A stretch of DNA of 64,000 bases from WM-3-3 sp041660045 (GCA_041660045.1 JBAZXA010000001.1:186001-250000); one strand, 5' to 3'; numbered from the stretch's first letter, positions 1-8,287 are shown. The notes: a model not told the origin generated them from the letters alone. Program-made: numbers and translations.

Positions 1-594
1 GCAGGCTGGGGTGCGTTGGCCGGCGGTGTGGTTGGTGCTGCAGTTGGCGCTTATATGGATCAGCAAGAACAACAAATGCAGCAATCTTTGCAAGGCACCG
101 GAATAGAAGTGCAGCGTACGGCTGAAAATACACTCAATGTCACATTGCCTAGCAATATTACTTTTGGCTTTGACTCGGCCAATCTGACGCCGCAGGCGCA
201 ATCGGCTTTGGATTCCGTTGCCAATGTGCTTAACCAGTACCCTGAATCTACTATAACCATTACTGGACATACGGACGATACAGGTGCTGACAATTATAAT
301 CAGAAATTGTCTGAACAACGCGCCGGCAGCGTATCTGCTTATTTGGCACAACGTGGTGTGAATTATACCCGCTTAAGTCAGCAAGGCATGGGTGAGCGGG
401 CGCCAAAATTTCCCAATACCGATGAAGCTAACCGGGCTTTAAACCGGCGTGTAGAGTTGCTTATCGTGGCAAAACCAAGTACACAGTCCCAGCAGCCTAA
501 TACCAATCCCCAGTACAATAATGGCAGCCAGTTTGATACCTTTCCACCGCAACCAAATACTGCTCCTCAGCAATATAACTATCCGCAACAATAA
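1..594 (+). CDS. OmpA-family outer membrane protein, YiaD-like (5' partial)
   Basis: The reading frame is open to the left edge, so the N-terminus, including any signal peptide or lipobox, lies outside the window. The visible start is a Gly/Ala-rich glycine-zipper segment (residues 1-20). Next comes an OmpA C-terminal domain with the expected landmarks: GHTDDTG, YNQKLSEQRA, GMGERAP and NRRVELLI. This domain binds meso-diaminopimelate of peptidoglycan and ties the outer membrane to the wall. The last ~40 residues are a low-complexity Gln/Asn/Pro tail. The glycine zipper plus OmpA domain is the YiaD arrangement, but family assignment beyond OmpA-like is inference. Confidence 0.88.
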   Translation, partial: AGWGALAGGVVGAAVGAYMDQQEQQMQQSLQGTGIEVQRTAENTLNVTLPSNITFGFDSANLTPQAQSALDSVANVLNQYPESTITITGHTDDTGADNYNQKLSEQRAGSVSAYLAQRGVNYTRLSQQGMGERAPKFPNTDEANRALNRRVELLIVAKPSTQSQQPNTNPQYNNGSQFDTFPPQPNTAPQQYNYPQQ

Positions 595-631
595 TTAGCT
601 TGTTATAGTAAAGCTAGCCCAAAATATATCG

Positions 632-680
632 ATCCTGTCAGCTAAAATACTTTTCTCATGCTAGGCTTTGTTGACAGGAT
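632..680. repeat. Perfect 9-bp inverted repeat at the hrcA promoter
   Basis: ATCCTGTCA at 632-640 is repeated exactly as its reverse complement, TGACAGGAT, at 672-680. The right arm overlaps the putative -35 element of the hrcA promoter. Similarity extends outward imperfectly (A/T-rich ATATTTT and GGGCT blocks on both sides). It could be an operator for a dimeric regulator, or simply the remains of a duplicated promoter segment. No function is assigned. Confidence 0.6.
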
Positions 681-699
681 AACGATGGGCTGATATTTT
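671..699 (+). promoter_or_regulatory. Putative sigma70 promoter of hrcA
   Basis: TTGACA at 671-676 is a perfect -35 hexamer. It is followed after 17 bp by TATTTT at 694-699 (4/6 match to TATAAT). Transcription would start near 706, inside the CIRCE operator, which is the classical geometry for HrcA repression. Confidence 0.6.
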
Positions 700-703
700 G
701 CTA

Positions 704-730
704 TTGGCACTCTTATACTATAAGTGCTAA
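704..730. promoter_or_regulatory. CIRCE operator (HrcA binding site)
   Basis: TTGGCACTC at 704-712, a 9-bp spacer, and AAGTGCTAA at 722-730. Against the CIRCE consensus TTAGCACTC-N9-GAGTGCTAA each half-site matches 8 of 9 and the spacer length is exact. It sits just downstream of a sigma70-like promoter and 20 bp before the chosen hrcA start, so it should mediate HrcA autorepression that is relieved on heat shock. Because it overlaps the GTG at 724, that codon is unlikely to be the start of hrcA. Confidence 0.9.
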
Positions 731-750
731 TTTTTGTGGTAGAGGTTTCT

Positions 751-1788
751 GTGGTTAAGCGTCAACTGTTAAATGAGAGGTCATTACAATTATTAAAATC
801 ATTGATTGAGCGTTATATCAGTGATGGCCAACCTGTGGGCTCTAGGGTTTTATCTAAAGATACTGATTTAAATTTAAGTCCAGCCACTATCCGTAACGTG
901 ATGGCTGATCTTGAGGATTTAGGCTTGATCCATTCCCCGCATACTTCGGCAGGGCGGGTACCAACAGTTAGTGGTTACCGTTTGTTTGTAGATACCTTAC
1001 TTACTGTTAAACCGCTTGATTCTCAAGAGTTAACCCGCTTACATGCAACCCTAATGACGGATGGTAACCATAATGCCATCAATACGGCATCAAGGCTGCT
1101 GTCTGAGTTAACGCAAATGGCGGGTGTGGTGACTTTACCCAAACGGGAATTGGTGTTTTTACGGCATATAGAGTTTTTGCCTTTATCGAATACCCGTGTC
1201 TTAGTCATAGTCGTCACCAATGAGCAAGAAGTCCATAACAAGATAATCAACACATCTAAGCCGTTTAGTGCGGCAGAATTACAACAAGCTTCTAATTTTA
1301 TCAATTCCCAATATGCCGGCCGTAGTCTTGGCTCAGTGCGCGAAGCCGTGCTGAAAGATTTGCAAGATGACCGCGAACGTATGAACCAAGGTATGCTGGA
1401 TGCGGTAAATATGGCGCAATTGGCGTTTGCCGAAAACAGCGAGCAAGATGATTATGTGTTATCTGGGGAAACCAATTTAATGGGGTTTTCCGAGTTGTCC
1501 AATATGGAAAAGCTGAAAAGTCTATTTGAAGCCTTCAGCCAAAAGCAAAGTGTCCTTCATTTATTAGATCAATGTATGAAAGCGGACGGTGTGCAAATTT
1601 TTATCGGCGAAGAATCCGGTTACAAAGCATTTGATCAATGCAGTCTAGTGACGGCACCGTATACAGTCAGTGATGAGATTGTTGGGGTCTTGGGTGTCAT
1701 TGGGCCTACCCGTATGGCGTATGAAAAAATCATTCCTTTTGTTGATGTCACTGCAAAATTATTAAGTGCAGCCTTGAATACCAAATAA
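751..1788 (+). CDS. hrcA: Heat-inducible transcription repressor HrcA
   Basis: DNA-binding repressor of class I heat-shock genes that recognises CIRCE operators and is kept active by chaperonin. The N-terminus has the HrcA winged-helix signature: NERSLQLLKSLIERYI, then GSRVL, SPATIRNVMADLE and HTSAGRVPT in the first ~75 residues. The GAF-like middle and dimerisation regions follow. With the GTG start at 751 the protein is 345 aa, normal for HrcA. GAGG at 742-745 gives a 5-nt spacing to this GTG, whereas in-frame GTGs at 724 and 736 lie in or near the operator. It is the first gene of hrcA-grpE-dnaK. Its 3' end also carries the -35 of the grpE promoter. Confidence 0.96.
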   Translation: MVKRQLLNERSLQLLKSLIERYISDGQPVGSRVLSKDTDLNLSPATIRNVMADLEDLGLIHSPHTSAGRVPTVSGYRLFVDTLLTVKPLDSQELTRLHATLMTDGNHNAINTASRLLSELTQMAGVVTLPKRELVFLRHIEFLPLSNTRVLVIVVTNEQEVHNKIINTSKPFSAAELQQASNFINSQYAGRSLGSVREAVLKDLQDDRERMNQGMLDAVNMAQLAFAENSEQDDYVLSGETNLMGFSELSNMEKLKSLFEAFSQKQSVLHLLDQCMKADGVQIFIGEESGYKAFDQCSLVTAPYTVSDEIVGVLGVIGPTRMAYEKIIPFVDVTAKLLSAALNTK

Positions 1789-1800
1789 TTATCCCCATCA
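1773..1800 (+). promoter_or_regulatory. Sigma32-type promoter for grpE
   Basis: CTTGAAT at 1773-1779, 13-bp spacer, CCCCATCA at 1793-1800. Compared with the RpoH consensus CTTGAAA / CCCCATNT there is one mismatch in each element. The -35 lies in the last codons of hrcA and the -10 just past its stop codon. It gives grpE a heat-shock promoter independent of the CIRCE-controlled one upstream. Confidence 0.75.
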
Positions 1801-1815
1801 TATCTTCATCCCGTT

Positions 1816-1835
1816 TTATGGGCGTTAGCCCATAA
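1816..1835 (+). other. Hairpin in the grpE 5' leader
   Basis: TTATGGGC, loop GTTA, GCCCATAA: a perfect 8-bp stem with a 4-nt loop. It lies between the putative sigma32 start site and the grpE ribosome binding site (AAAGGAG near 1852-1858). No T-run follows, so it is not an intrinsic terminator. It may stabilise the leader or mark RNA processing between hrcA and grpE. Confidence 0.6.
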
Positions 1836-1867
1836 GCCATCATGTTAATTTAAAGGAGCCAATAATA

Positions 1868-2497
1868 ATGAGTACTGATCAGGAAAAGCCTGAGTCACTG
1901 GTTGAGACTGAAGCGCATGAGGTCAATGCTGCAGCTGAACAAGAACCAAACGCAAATGCTGAGTCGGCTGATCGAGAAGTATCCCTAGAAGAGCTAAAGC
2001 TAGCCCTAGAAAAAGCAGAACAAAAGGCTCAGGAAAATTGGGAAAAAGTAGTCCGTGTCCAAGCGGAAATGGAAAACCTAAAACGGCGGACCCAAAAAGA
2101 TATAGAAAGTGCGCATAAATATGCGTTGGAAGGTTTTGCTAAAGAATTGCTTGTGGTTTTGGACAGTTTGGTTTTAGGTTTGCAAGCGGTAAGCGGTGAT
2201 AGTCCAGAAGTGGAAAAGTTTCGCGTAGGCAGTGAGCTTACCATTAAACAATTTGAGTCAGCGTTTAATAAATACAACATTGAGGCAATCGATCCTGTTG
2301 GCTTGACGTTCAACCCTGAGCATCATCAAGCGATGACCATGCAGGTTATTGAAGGTGCCGAGCCAAATACGGTGGTCGCGGTATTCCAAAAAGGTTACCT
2401 CTTGAACGGTCGTTTGCTTAGACCGGCAATGGTGGTGGTGGCAAAAGCCCCAGAGCCACCTCAAGCAGAAACACCTAGCATAGATGAACAGGCTTGA
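1868..2497 (+). CDS. grpE: Nucleotide exchange factor GrpE
   Basis: Co-chaperone that releases ADP from DnaK. The protein is 209 aa, typical of proteobacterial GrpE. An acidic, low-complexity N-terminus (residues 1-45) is followed by the long coiled-coil dimerisation helix (about 45-105, including VQAEMENLKRRTQKD). The beta-wing head follows, with the family motif NPEHHQAM and the ending GYLLNGRLLRPAMVVVAK. A strong AAAGGAG lies upstream. It stands between hrcA and dnaK. The stop codon lies within the -35 element of the dnaK promoter. Confidence 0.97.
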   Translation: MSTDQEKPESLVETEAHEVNAAAEQEPNANAESADREVSLEELKLALEKAEQKAQENWEKVVRVQAEMENLKRRTQKDIESAHKYALEGFAKELLVVLDSLVLGLQAVSGDSPEVEKFRVGSELTIKQFESAFNKYNIEAIDPVGLTFNPEHHQAMTMQVIEGAEPNTVVAVFQKGYLLNGRLLRPAMVVVAKAPEPPQAETPSIDEQA

Positions 2498-2520
2498 AAA
2501 TAATAAAACAGCCCCCATAT
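2493..2520 (+). promoter_or_regulatory. Consensus sigma32 promoter for dnaK
   Basis: CTTGAAA at 2493-2499, 13-bp spacer, CCCCATAT at 2513-2520. This is an exact match to the RpoH (sigma32) consensus in both elements. It overlaps the grpE stop codon and lies 42 bp upstream of the dnaK start, so dnaK can be induced separately from grpE. Confidence 0.88.
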
Positions 2521-2562
2521 TAAAACTAACGTTAACATTCAAATTCAAGTCTGGAGTATTCA

Positions 2563-4485
2563 ATGGCTAAAATAATTGGCATAGATTTAGGAACCACAAA
2601 CTCGTGTGTGGCAGTTTTAGAAAATGGCACGGCACGGGTCATCGAAAACAGCGAAGGCGCACGCACCACACCTTCAATCATCGCGTTTAGCAATGATGAT
2701 GAAGTCTTAGTTGGGCAGTCAGCAAAGCGCCAAGCCGTCACTAACCCAAAAAACACATTGTTCGCCATTAAGCGTTTGATAGGCCGGCGTTTTAAAGATG
2801 ATGTCGTGCAAAAAGACATTAAAATGGTGCCGTACAAAATTACAGAAGCTGAAAATGGTGATGCTTGGGTAGAAGTACACGGTAAAAAAATGGCAGCACC
2901 TGAAATTTCAGCGCGGGTGTTAATGAAGCTGAAAAAAGACGCAGAAGCTTATTTGGGTGAAGAAGTTACCGAAGCGGTCATTACTGTACCGGCTTATTTT
3001 AATGATTCCCAGCGCCAAGCTACCAAAGATGCAGGCCGTATTGCGGGTTTAGATGTTAAACGGATCATTAACGAGCCTACCGCGTCGGCATTGGCTTTTG
3101 GTATGGATAAACCTAAAGGCGACACTAAAATTGCGGTTTACGATTTAGGTGGCGGTACTTTTGATATCTCGATTATAGAAATTGCCGAAATTGATGGTGA
3201 ACATCAATTTGAAGTGTTGTCTACCAATGGTGATACCTTTTTAGGTGGTGAAGACTTTGATGGCCGTATCATCGAATATTTGGCAACTGAATTTAAAAAA
3301 GAAAGTGGTGTCGATTTACATAACGACCCATTAGCGCTGCAACGCTTAAAAGAAGCGGCAGAAAAAGCCAAAATTGAGTTGTCTTCTAGTCAGCAGACCG
3401 ATGTTAATTTGCCTTACATTACAGCTGATGCCAGTGGCCCAAAACATTTAAACGTTAAGCTGACCCGGGCAAAATTGGAATCTTTGGTGGAAGAGTTGAT
3501 TAACCGCACCAAAGGTCCTTGCGAAATGGCGATAAAAGATGCTGGGCTTAAAGCGTCGGAAATTAATGATGTGATTTTAGTCGGCGGCCAAACCCGTATG
3601 CCTAAAGTCCAAGACATGGTAAAAACCATTTTTGGTAAAGAGCCCCGTAAAGATGTCAACCCAGATGAGGCTGTGGCATTAGGCGCTGCAATCCAAGCTG
3701 GGGTGTTAGGCGGTGAAGTGAAAGACGTGTTGTTGTTGGACGTGATTCCATTGTCATTAGGCATTGAAACCATGGGTGGCGTGATGACCAAGTTGATTGA
3801 AAAAAACACCACCATACCAACTAACGCCTCACAAGTCTTTTCTACTGCGGAAGATAGCCAAACGGCTGTGACGGTGCATGTGCTACAAGGTGAACGTGAA
3901 GTGGCTTCAGCTAATAAATCCTTAGGCCGTTTTGATTTGGCTGATATTCCACCAGCGCCACGTGGCATTCCACAAATTGAAGTGGCGTTTGATATTGATG
4001 CCAACGGTATCTTAAATGTATCGGCTAAAGATAAGGCAACTGGTAAAAAACAATCGATCATTATTAAAGCGTCGAGTGGTTTATCGGATGATGAGGTTGA
4101 GCGCATGATTAAAGATGCTGAAGCCCACGCCGATGAAGACCGTAAATTAACAGCTTTGGTCGGTGCCCGTAACCATGCGGATAACATTATCCATGCTACC
4201 GAAAAATCGATGAAAGAATTAGGTGAGAAAGTCGCTGCGGATGAAAAGGTAGCCTTGGAGAAAGCCATTGAAGCTTTAAAACAAGCTGTTAAAGGTGATG
4301 ATCAAACAGATATTGAAGCAAAAACCAATGAGTTAACCGAGCTTTCCGGCAAAATGGCGGAACGGGTTTATGCCCAAAAAGCCGAGACCGAAACCGCTGA
4401 AGCGGGCACTGCAGGCCACGGCGCGGATGATGGTGCTGTTGATGCTGAGTTCGAAGAAGTCAAAGAAGACGATAAAAGAGCTTAA
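2563..4485 (+). CDS. dnaK: Molecular chaperone DnaK (Hsp70)
   Basis: ATP-driven cytosolic chaperone working with GrpE and DnaJ. Full length at 640 aa. The nucleotide-binding domain shows the phosphate-1 loop IGIDLGTTNSCVAV at the N-terminus, VPAYFNDSQRQATKDAG, and DLGGGTFDIS near residue 195. The linker DVLLLDVIPLSLGIE leads into the beta-sandwich substrate domain and helical lid. The C-terminus ends in the conserved acidic EEV motif (EFEEVKEDDK), the usual Hsp70 tail. It has its own consensus sigma32 promoter and is followed by an intrinsic terminator before dnaJ. Confidence 0.99.
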   Translation: MAKIIGIDLGTTNSCVAVLENGTARVIENSEGARTTPSIIAFSNDDEVLVGQSAKRQAVTNPKNTLFAIKRLIGRRFKDDVVQKDIKMVPYKITEAENGDAWVEVHGKKMAAPEISARVLMKLKKDAEAYLGEEVTEAVITVPAYFNDSQRQATKDAGRIAGLDVKRIINEPTASALAFGMDKPKGDTKIAVYDLGGGTFDISIIEIAEIDGEHQFEVLSTNGDTFLGGEDFDGRIIEYLATEFKKESGVDLHNDPLALQRLKEAAEKAKIELSSSQQTDVNLPYITADASGPKHLNVKLTRAKLESLVEELINRTKGPCEMAIKDAGLKASEINDVILVGGQTRMPKVQDMVKTIFGKEPRKDVNPDEAVALGAAIQAGVLGGEVKDVLLLDVIPLSLGIETMGGVMTKLIEKNTTIPTNASQVFSTAEDSQTAVTVHVLQGEREVASANKSLGRFDLADIPPAPRGIPQIEVAFDIDANGILNVSAKDKATGKKQSIIIKASSGLSDDEVERMIKDAEAHADEDRKLTALVGARNHADNIIHATEKSMKELGEKVAADEKVALEKAIEALKQAVKGDDQTDIEAKTNELTELSGKMAERVYAQKAETETAEAGTAGHGADDGAVDAEFEEVKEDDKRA

Positions 4486-4501
4486 AACTAAGGCTAATTA
4501 T

Positions 4502-4540
4502 AAGCGCAGGGCTGGAAAACTGGCCTTGCGCTTTTTGTTT
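4502..4540 (+). terminator. Intrinsic terminator between dnaK and dnaJ
   Basis: AAGCGCA-GGGC pairs with GGCC-TTGCGCTT around a GGAAAACT loop, followed by CTTTTTGTTT. A G/C-rich stem with a T-rich tail is the standard Rho-independent form. It would reduce read-through from dnaK into dnaJ, which starts 42 bp downstream. Confidence 0.8.
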
Positions 4541-4582
4541 AGTCACAATTGAGTTTTACCCAATTTATGTAATTGTATACCC

Positions 4583-5716
4583 ATGGCAAAAGAAGATTTT
4601 TATAAGCTTCTCGGCGTTGAAAGAAATGCTAGCGATACCGAGATTAAAGGTGCTTATCGCAAAATGGCGATGAAATTCCATCCTGATCGCAATAAGGATG
4701 ATCCGGAGCAGGCGGAAGCAAAGTTTAAGCAGATTAAAGAAGCTTACGAAGTCTTATCCGACCCAAAAAAACGTACGGCTTATGACCAATTTGGCCATGC
4801 CGGAGTAGATGCGTCTATGGGCGGCGGCCGTGGCGGTGGCTTTGGTGCGGATAATTTTAGTGAAGTCTTTGGCGATGTCTTCGGTGATATTTTTGGTAAT
4901 GGCCGTCAACGCAGTAACGTGCAACGCGGATCTGATCTGCGTTATAACCTCGACCTCACCTTAGAAGAGGCGGTTGCAGGAACGGAAGCTAAAATTCGGG
5001 TGCCTGTGCTAGTGGCCTGTGGTGAATGTAATGGTTCAGGTGCCAAAAAAGGCTCTACCCCAGTTATATGTTCAACTTGTCATGGTCATGGCCAAGTTAG
5101 GATGCAGCAAGGCTTTTTTTCGGTACAGCAAACCTGCCCGGTTTGCCGGGGTACTGGTAAGCAAATAAAAGACCCTTGCGGCGTTTGTCATGGTAATGGC
5201 CGAGTGCAAGAAACCAAAACGCTTTCGGTTAAAGTGCCTGCCGGTGTTGATATGGATGACCGTATACGTTTGGCTGGCGAAGGTGAAGCGGGCGAACAAG
5301 GTGGTCCTCCAGGTGATTTGTATGTACAAATTCGGGTTAAAGACCATGATATTTTTACGCGTGATGGTGCCAATTTATATTGCGAAGTCCCAATAAGTTT
5401 TACTATGGCGTGTTTGGGTGGGGAGTTACAAGTGCCCACGTTGAATGGTAAGGTAATGTTAAAAATTCCGCCGGAAACCCAAACTGGTAAGCAATTTAGG
5501 TTACGCGGAAAGGGTGTTAAGCCAGTGCGGGCTAATGCAGTGGGGGATTTAATGTGCCGCGTACAAATTGAAACCCCTATTAACTTAACCAAGGAACAAA
5601 AAGCGTTAGTTGAAAAACTGGGTGAATCACTAACCGGTGGTGGCAAACATCATAGTCCGCAAGAACATGGTTGGATTGATGGCGTAAAGTCCTTTTTCGA
5701 TAAGTTAAAAGGGTAA
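4583..5716 (+). CDS. dnaJ: Chaperone protein DnaJ (Hsp40)
   Basis: J-protein that delivers clients to DnaK and stimulates its ATPase. The protein is 377 aa, with a J domain carrying HPD at residues 33-35 and a Gly/Phe-rich linker (about 75-110). Four zinc-binding repeats follow at about 145-210 (CGECNGSG, CSTCHGHG, CPVCRGTG, CGVCHGNG), then the two C-terminal substrate domains. The start is fixed by MAKEDFYKLLGV, the usual beginning. No Shine-Dalgarno sequence is visible before this ATG (the preceding bases are ATTGTATACCC), and I found no sigma32-type promoter here, unlike grpE and dnaK. Confidence 0.98.
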   Translation: MAKEDFYKLLGVERNASDTEIKGAYRKMAMKFHPDRNKDDPEQAEAKFKQIKEAYEVLSDPKKRTAYDQFGHAGVDASMGGGRGGGFGADNFSEVFGDVFGDIFGNGRQRSNVQRGSDLRYNLDLTLEEAVAGTEAKIRVPVLVACGECNGSGAKKGSTPVICSTCHGHGQVRMQQGFFSVQQTCPVCRGTGKQIKDPCGVCHGNGRVQETKTLSVKVPAGVDMDDRIRLAGEGEAGEQGGPPGDLYVQIRVKDHDIFTRDGANLYCEVPISFTMACLGGELQVPTLNGKVMLKIPPETQTGKQFRLRGKGVKPVRANAVGDLMCRVQIETPINLTKEQKALVEKLGESLTGGGKHHSPQEHGWIDGVKSFFDKLKG

Positions 5717-5722
5717 TTAGCC

Positions 5723-6529
5723 ATGGTGCGTATTGCAGTCACCGGCGCTTCGGGCCGGATGGGGCATAGTTTAATCCAAGCTGCCATGTTAGCCGAAAAT
5801 GCCCAATTAACCGTTGCTTTAGCGCGTACTGGCAGCCCCGTGTTGGCTAAAGATGCGGGTGACGTAGCTGGCTTAGGGGCAATAGGGATTCAGGTGGTCG
5901 ATGATTTAAGCGCAGTGCTTGATCAATTTGATGTGCTGATTGATTTTACCCGCCCCGATGCCTCCCTGGCTTATATTGAGTGTTGTCGTCTAGCCGGAAA
6001 AAAGATAGTTATTGGCACCACAGGCTTTAGCGACATACAAAAAGCCAGCATTAACCAAGCTGCCCAAGAGGTGCCGATTGTATTTGCACCCAATATGAGC
6101 GTCGGGGTCAATTTATCGCTGAAACTTTTGGAAATTGCCGCACAAGTCATGGGCAGTTATACCGATATTGAAGTGATCGAAGCGCATCATCGGCATAAAA
6201 TTGATGCTCCTTCAGGCACGGCATTGCGTATGGGTGAAGTCGTGGCTAACGCGCTGGGCAGGAATCTTAAAGACTGCGCAATTTATGGACGCGAAGGCAA
6301 TACCGGTGAGCGTGACCGCAAGACCATAGGTTTTTCCACCATACGGGCAGGCGATATTGTTGGCGAGCATACTGTGATGTTTGCTGATGAAGGTGAATGT
6401 TTGGAAATTACCCATAAAGCTAGCAGTCGGATGACATTTGCCAATGGTGCTGTGCGGGCAGCGGTTTGGTTGGCCGATAAATCAATGGGGCTTTATGATA
6501 TGCAAGATGTGTTAAGCTTAAAAACTTAG
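5723..6529 (+). CDS. dapB: 4-hydroxy-tetrahydrodipicolinate reductase
   Basis: NAD(P)H-dependent reductase of the diaminopimelate/lysine pathway, converting hydroxy-tetrahydrodipicolinate to tetrahydrodipicolinate in the cytosol. The protein is 268 aa. The Rossmann motif VTGASGRMG is at residues 6-14, GTTGFS is near 97, and the catalytic signature EAHHRHKIDAPSGTA is near 153-167, with the His and Lys residues in place. It begins 6 bp after dnaJ. The dnaJ-dapB order is common in gammaproteobacteria and suggests co-transcription. Confidence 0.97.
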   Translation: MVRIAVTGASGRMGHSLIQAAMLAENAQLTVALARTGSPVLAKDAGDVAGLGAIGIQVVDDLSAVLDQFDVLIDFTRPDASLAYIECCRLAGKKIVIGTTGFSDIQKASINQAAQEVPIVFAPNMSVGVNLSLKLLEIAAQVMGSYTDIEVIEAHHRHKIDAPSGTALRMGEVVANALGRNLKDCAIYGREGNTGERDRKTIGFSTIRAGDIVGEHTVMFADEGECLEITHKASSRMTFANGAVRAAVWLADKSMGLYDMQDVLSLKT

Positions 6530-6581
6530 CCATTAGCATCCCTAATTCAGGCAAGTGTGGCCTGCCGGTTAAACATTAGCC

Positions 6582-7514
6582 ATGTATTTGCCAAAAGACT
6601 TTATAGAAACTGCTGAAGGCCTTATTTTTGCTGTGGTAGATTATGCCGAGCAAGATAAGGTGCTGTGCTTTTTGCGCTATATTAAACAAAACGCAGGTTG
6701 GAAAAAATTAGCAACCGAATCAGCCAATGCTTATTTGCAGCAACATTACCCGGGCTATTTATACCATTCTAATATTTTAGATGCTGATTTACATGCGCTA
6801 AACCCACACCAAATCGTACAGCATCACCAACCGCAACAACGCTTGCAGCAACTCTTACACTTAAGCCACCCAGACTCTATACAAGCAGATTTAATAAGGC
6901 TATGCCAGCTTTTCCAAAACCAAGGCATCGCGCTTTCGGTATTGGGTGTTACCGGTTCTTTATTGGTAGGCTTGCAAACGGCTAGTTCTGATATTGATCT
7001 GGTTTGTTATGAGCGGGCTGTGTTTCAGCAATGCCGTGAGCTAATTCAAGCATTAATGGCTAAAGCCTTATTACAACCCTTAAGTGAACCAGATTGGCTA
7101 GAAGCTTATCAGCGCCGTGCCTGTGCCTTAAGCCTAGATGAATACATCTGGCATGAACAGCGCAAATTCAATAAAGCCATGATTAATGGCCGCAAGTTTG
7201 ATTTAAGTTTTGTTGCCACATCAGCCCAAGCACAGCAAACTGTTTATCAAAAGCATGGCAAAATACAGTTGGTTTGCCAAGTTAGTGATGCCGCTAAAGC
7301 TTACGATTATCCTGCAGAATTTAGCTTAAGTCACCCCAGCATCCGTACTTTTGTCAGTTTTACAGCCACTTATACCGGGCAAGCTTTAGCAGGGGAAACC
7401 GTAGAGCTGGCTGGCATGTTAGAGGAAAACAGAGAAGGTGAGCTGCGCATTGTCGTCGGGAGCAGCCGGGAAGCCGATGGCGAATACATTAAAGTAATCC
7501 AAGCCCATGCCTAA
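6582..7514 (+). CDS. Predicted nucleotidyltransferase-fold protein
   Basis: A 310-aa cytosolic protein. The central segment GVTGSLLVGLQTASSDIDLV (residues ~123-142) matches the nucleotidyltransferase signature: a GS motif followed by a D-x-D pair that would bind divalent metal. A DLSF segment near residue 208 could supply the third acidic residue. It resembles the conserved predicted nucleotidyltransferases also found in archaea and cyanobacteria; the substrate is unknown. The last 8 bp overlap the next gene (HAD phosphatase), so the two are probably translationally coupled. That makes a role in nucleotide or sugar-phosphate metabolism plausible, but this is inference. Confidence 0.7.
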   Translation: MYLPKDFIETAEGLIFAVVDYAEQDKVLCFLRYIKQNAGWKKLATESANAYLQQHYPGYLYHSNILDADLHALNPHQIVQHHQPQQRLQQLLHLSHPDSIQADLIRLCQLFQNQGIALSVLGVTGSLLVGLQTASSDIDLVCYERAVFQQCRELIQALMAKALLQPLSEPDWLEAYQRRACALSLDEYIWHEQRKFNKAMINGRKFDLSFVATSAQAQQTVYQKHGKIQLVCQVSDAAKAYDYPAEFSLSHPSIRTFVSFTATYTGQALAGETVELAGMLEENREGELRIVVGSSREADGEYIKVIQAHA

Positions 7515-8169
7515 ACTGAGCGATTTTGAGGCTGTCATTTTTGATATGGATGGCTTGCTGATAGATTCAGAAACAGGTTATTGCTATGCTTGGCAGCAAG
7601 CAGCAGCAACTATGGGCTATGAGTTTAGCAATGAATTTTGCTGGTCTATGTCGGGTTTACACGGTGAGTTGGTGATGCAAGCGCTAAGGGCGTATTGCGG
7701 TGCCGATTTTAATTTAGCCCAATTTAGCCAGTTGTGTACGCAATATTGGCAAGCACATGTTAGCCAACACGGCATCCCATTAAAACAGGGTGTCCATAAT
7801 ATGCTGGCTTTAGTGCAACAACACGACTTGCCTTATGCGCTAGCCACCAATAGCAATCAAAAAAATACCGAGACTTGTCTAAGGCTTGCCGGTATTTTAG
7901 GGCAATTCCCCCGCCGTTTTACACAGGATGATGTCGTCATGGGCAAACCGGCCCCAGATTTATTTTTAACCGCTGCGGCTAGCTTAAAGGTGGAGATTAG
8001 CCGATGCTTAGTGCTTGAAGATTCCCACGCTGGTATTTTGGCTGCCAACAAGGCTGGTGCTTATGCTGTGTTAATTCCATCGGTTACACCAGTAAAACCC
8101 GAAACTTTGCAATTGTGCCAGCATATGGCAACAAATTTGGCACAATTAGCTCAAATGCTGGATGCTTAA
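7507..8169 (+). CDS. HAD-superfamily phosphatase (beta-phosphoglucomutase-like)
   Basis: A 220-aa subfamily IA HAD hydrolase. Motif I is FDMDGLLIDSE at residues ~12-22 (nucleophile Asp and acid/base Asp). Motif II is the Ser/Thr-bearing ATNS near 116, motif III Lys is in GKPAPD near 145, and motif IV is LEDSHAG near 168. A helical cap lies between motifs I and II. Relatives (YniC/HxpB type) dephosphorylate hexose phosphates such as 2-deoxyglucose-6-phosphate. It overlaps the upstream nucleotidyltransferase-like gene by 8 bp. The exact substrate cannot be read from sequence. Confidence 0.88.
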   Translation: MPKLSDFEAVIFDMDGLLIDSETGYCYAWQQAAATMGYEFSNEFCWSMSGLHGELVMQALRAYCGADFNLAQFSQLCTQYWQAHVSQHGIPLKQGVHNMLALVQQHDLPYALATNSNQKNTETCLRLAGILGQFPRRFTQDDVVMGKPAPDLFLTAAASLKVEISRCLVLEDSHAGILAANKAGAYAVLIPSVTPVKPETLQLCQHMATNLAQLAQMLDA

Positions 8170-8287
8170 GGCGCATAGCCATAATACAAGGTTAAACTGG
8201 TGAGGTAACGATCAGTTAGAGTATATAGGGCATAGAGACTATCACTAATGGGCGTAGTTATTTTTTGATTGGATACTGTATTTTGAA

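Noticed and set aside
724..750. Upstream GTG start codons for hrcA
   Set aside because: They lie in or next to the CIRCE operator and are not conserved; the GTG at 751 has a well-spaced GAGG.
3414..4268. 284-codon open frame antisense to dnaK
   Set aside because: Antisense shadow of a highly conserved gene; codon composition follows dnaK.
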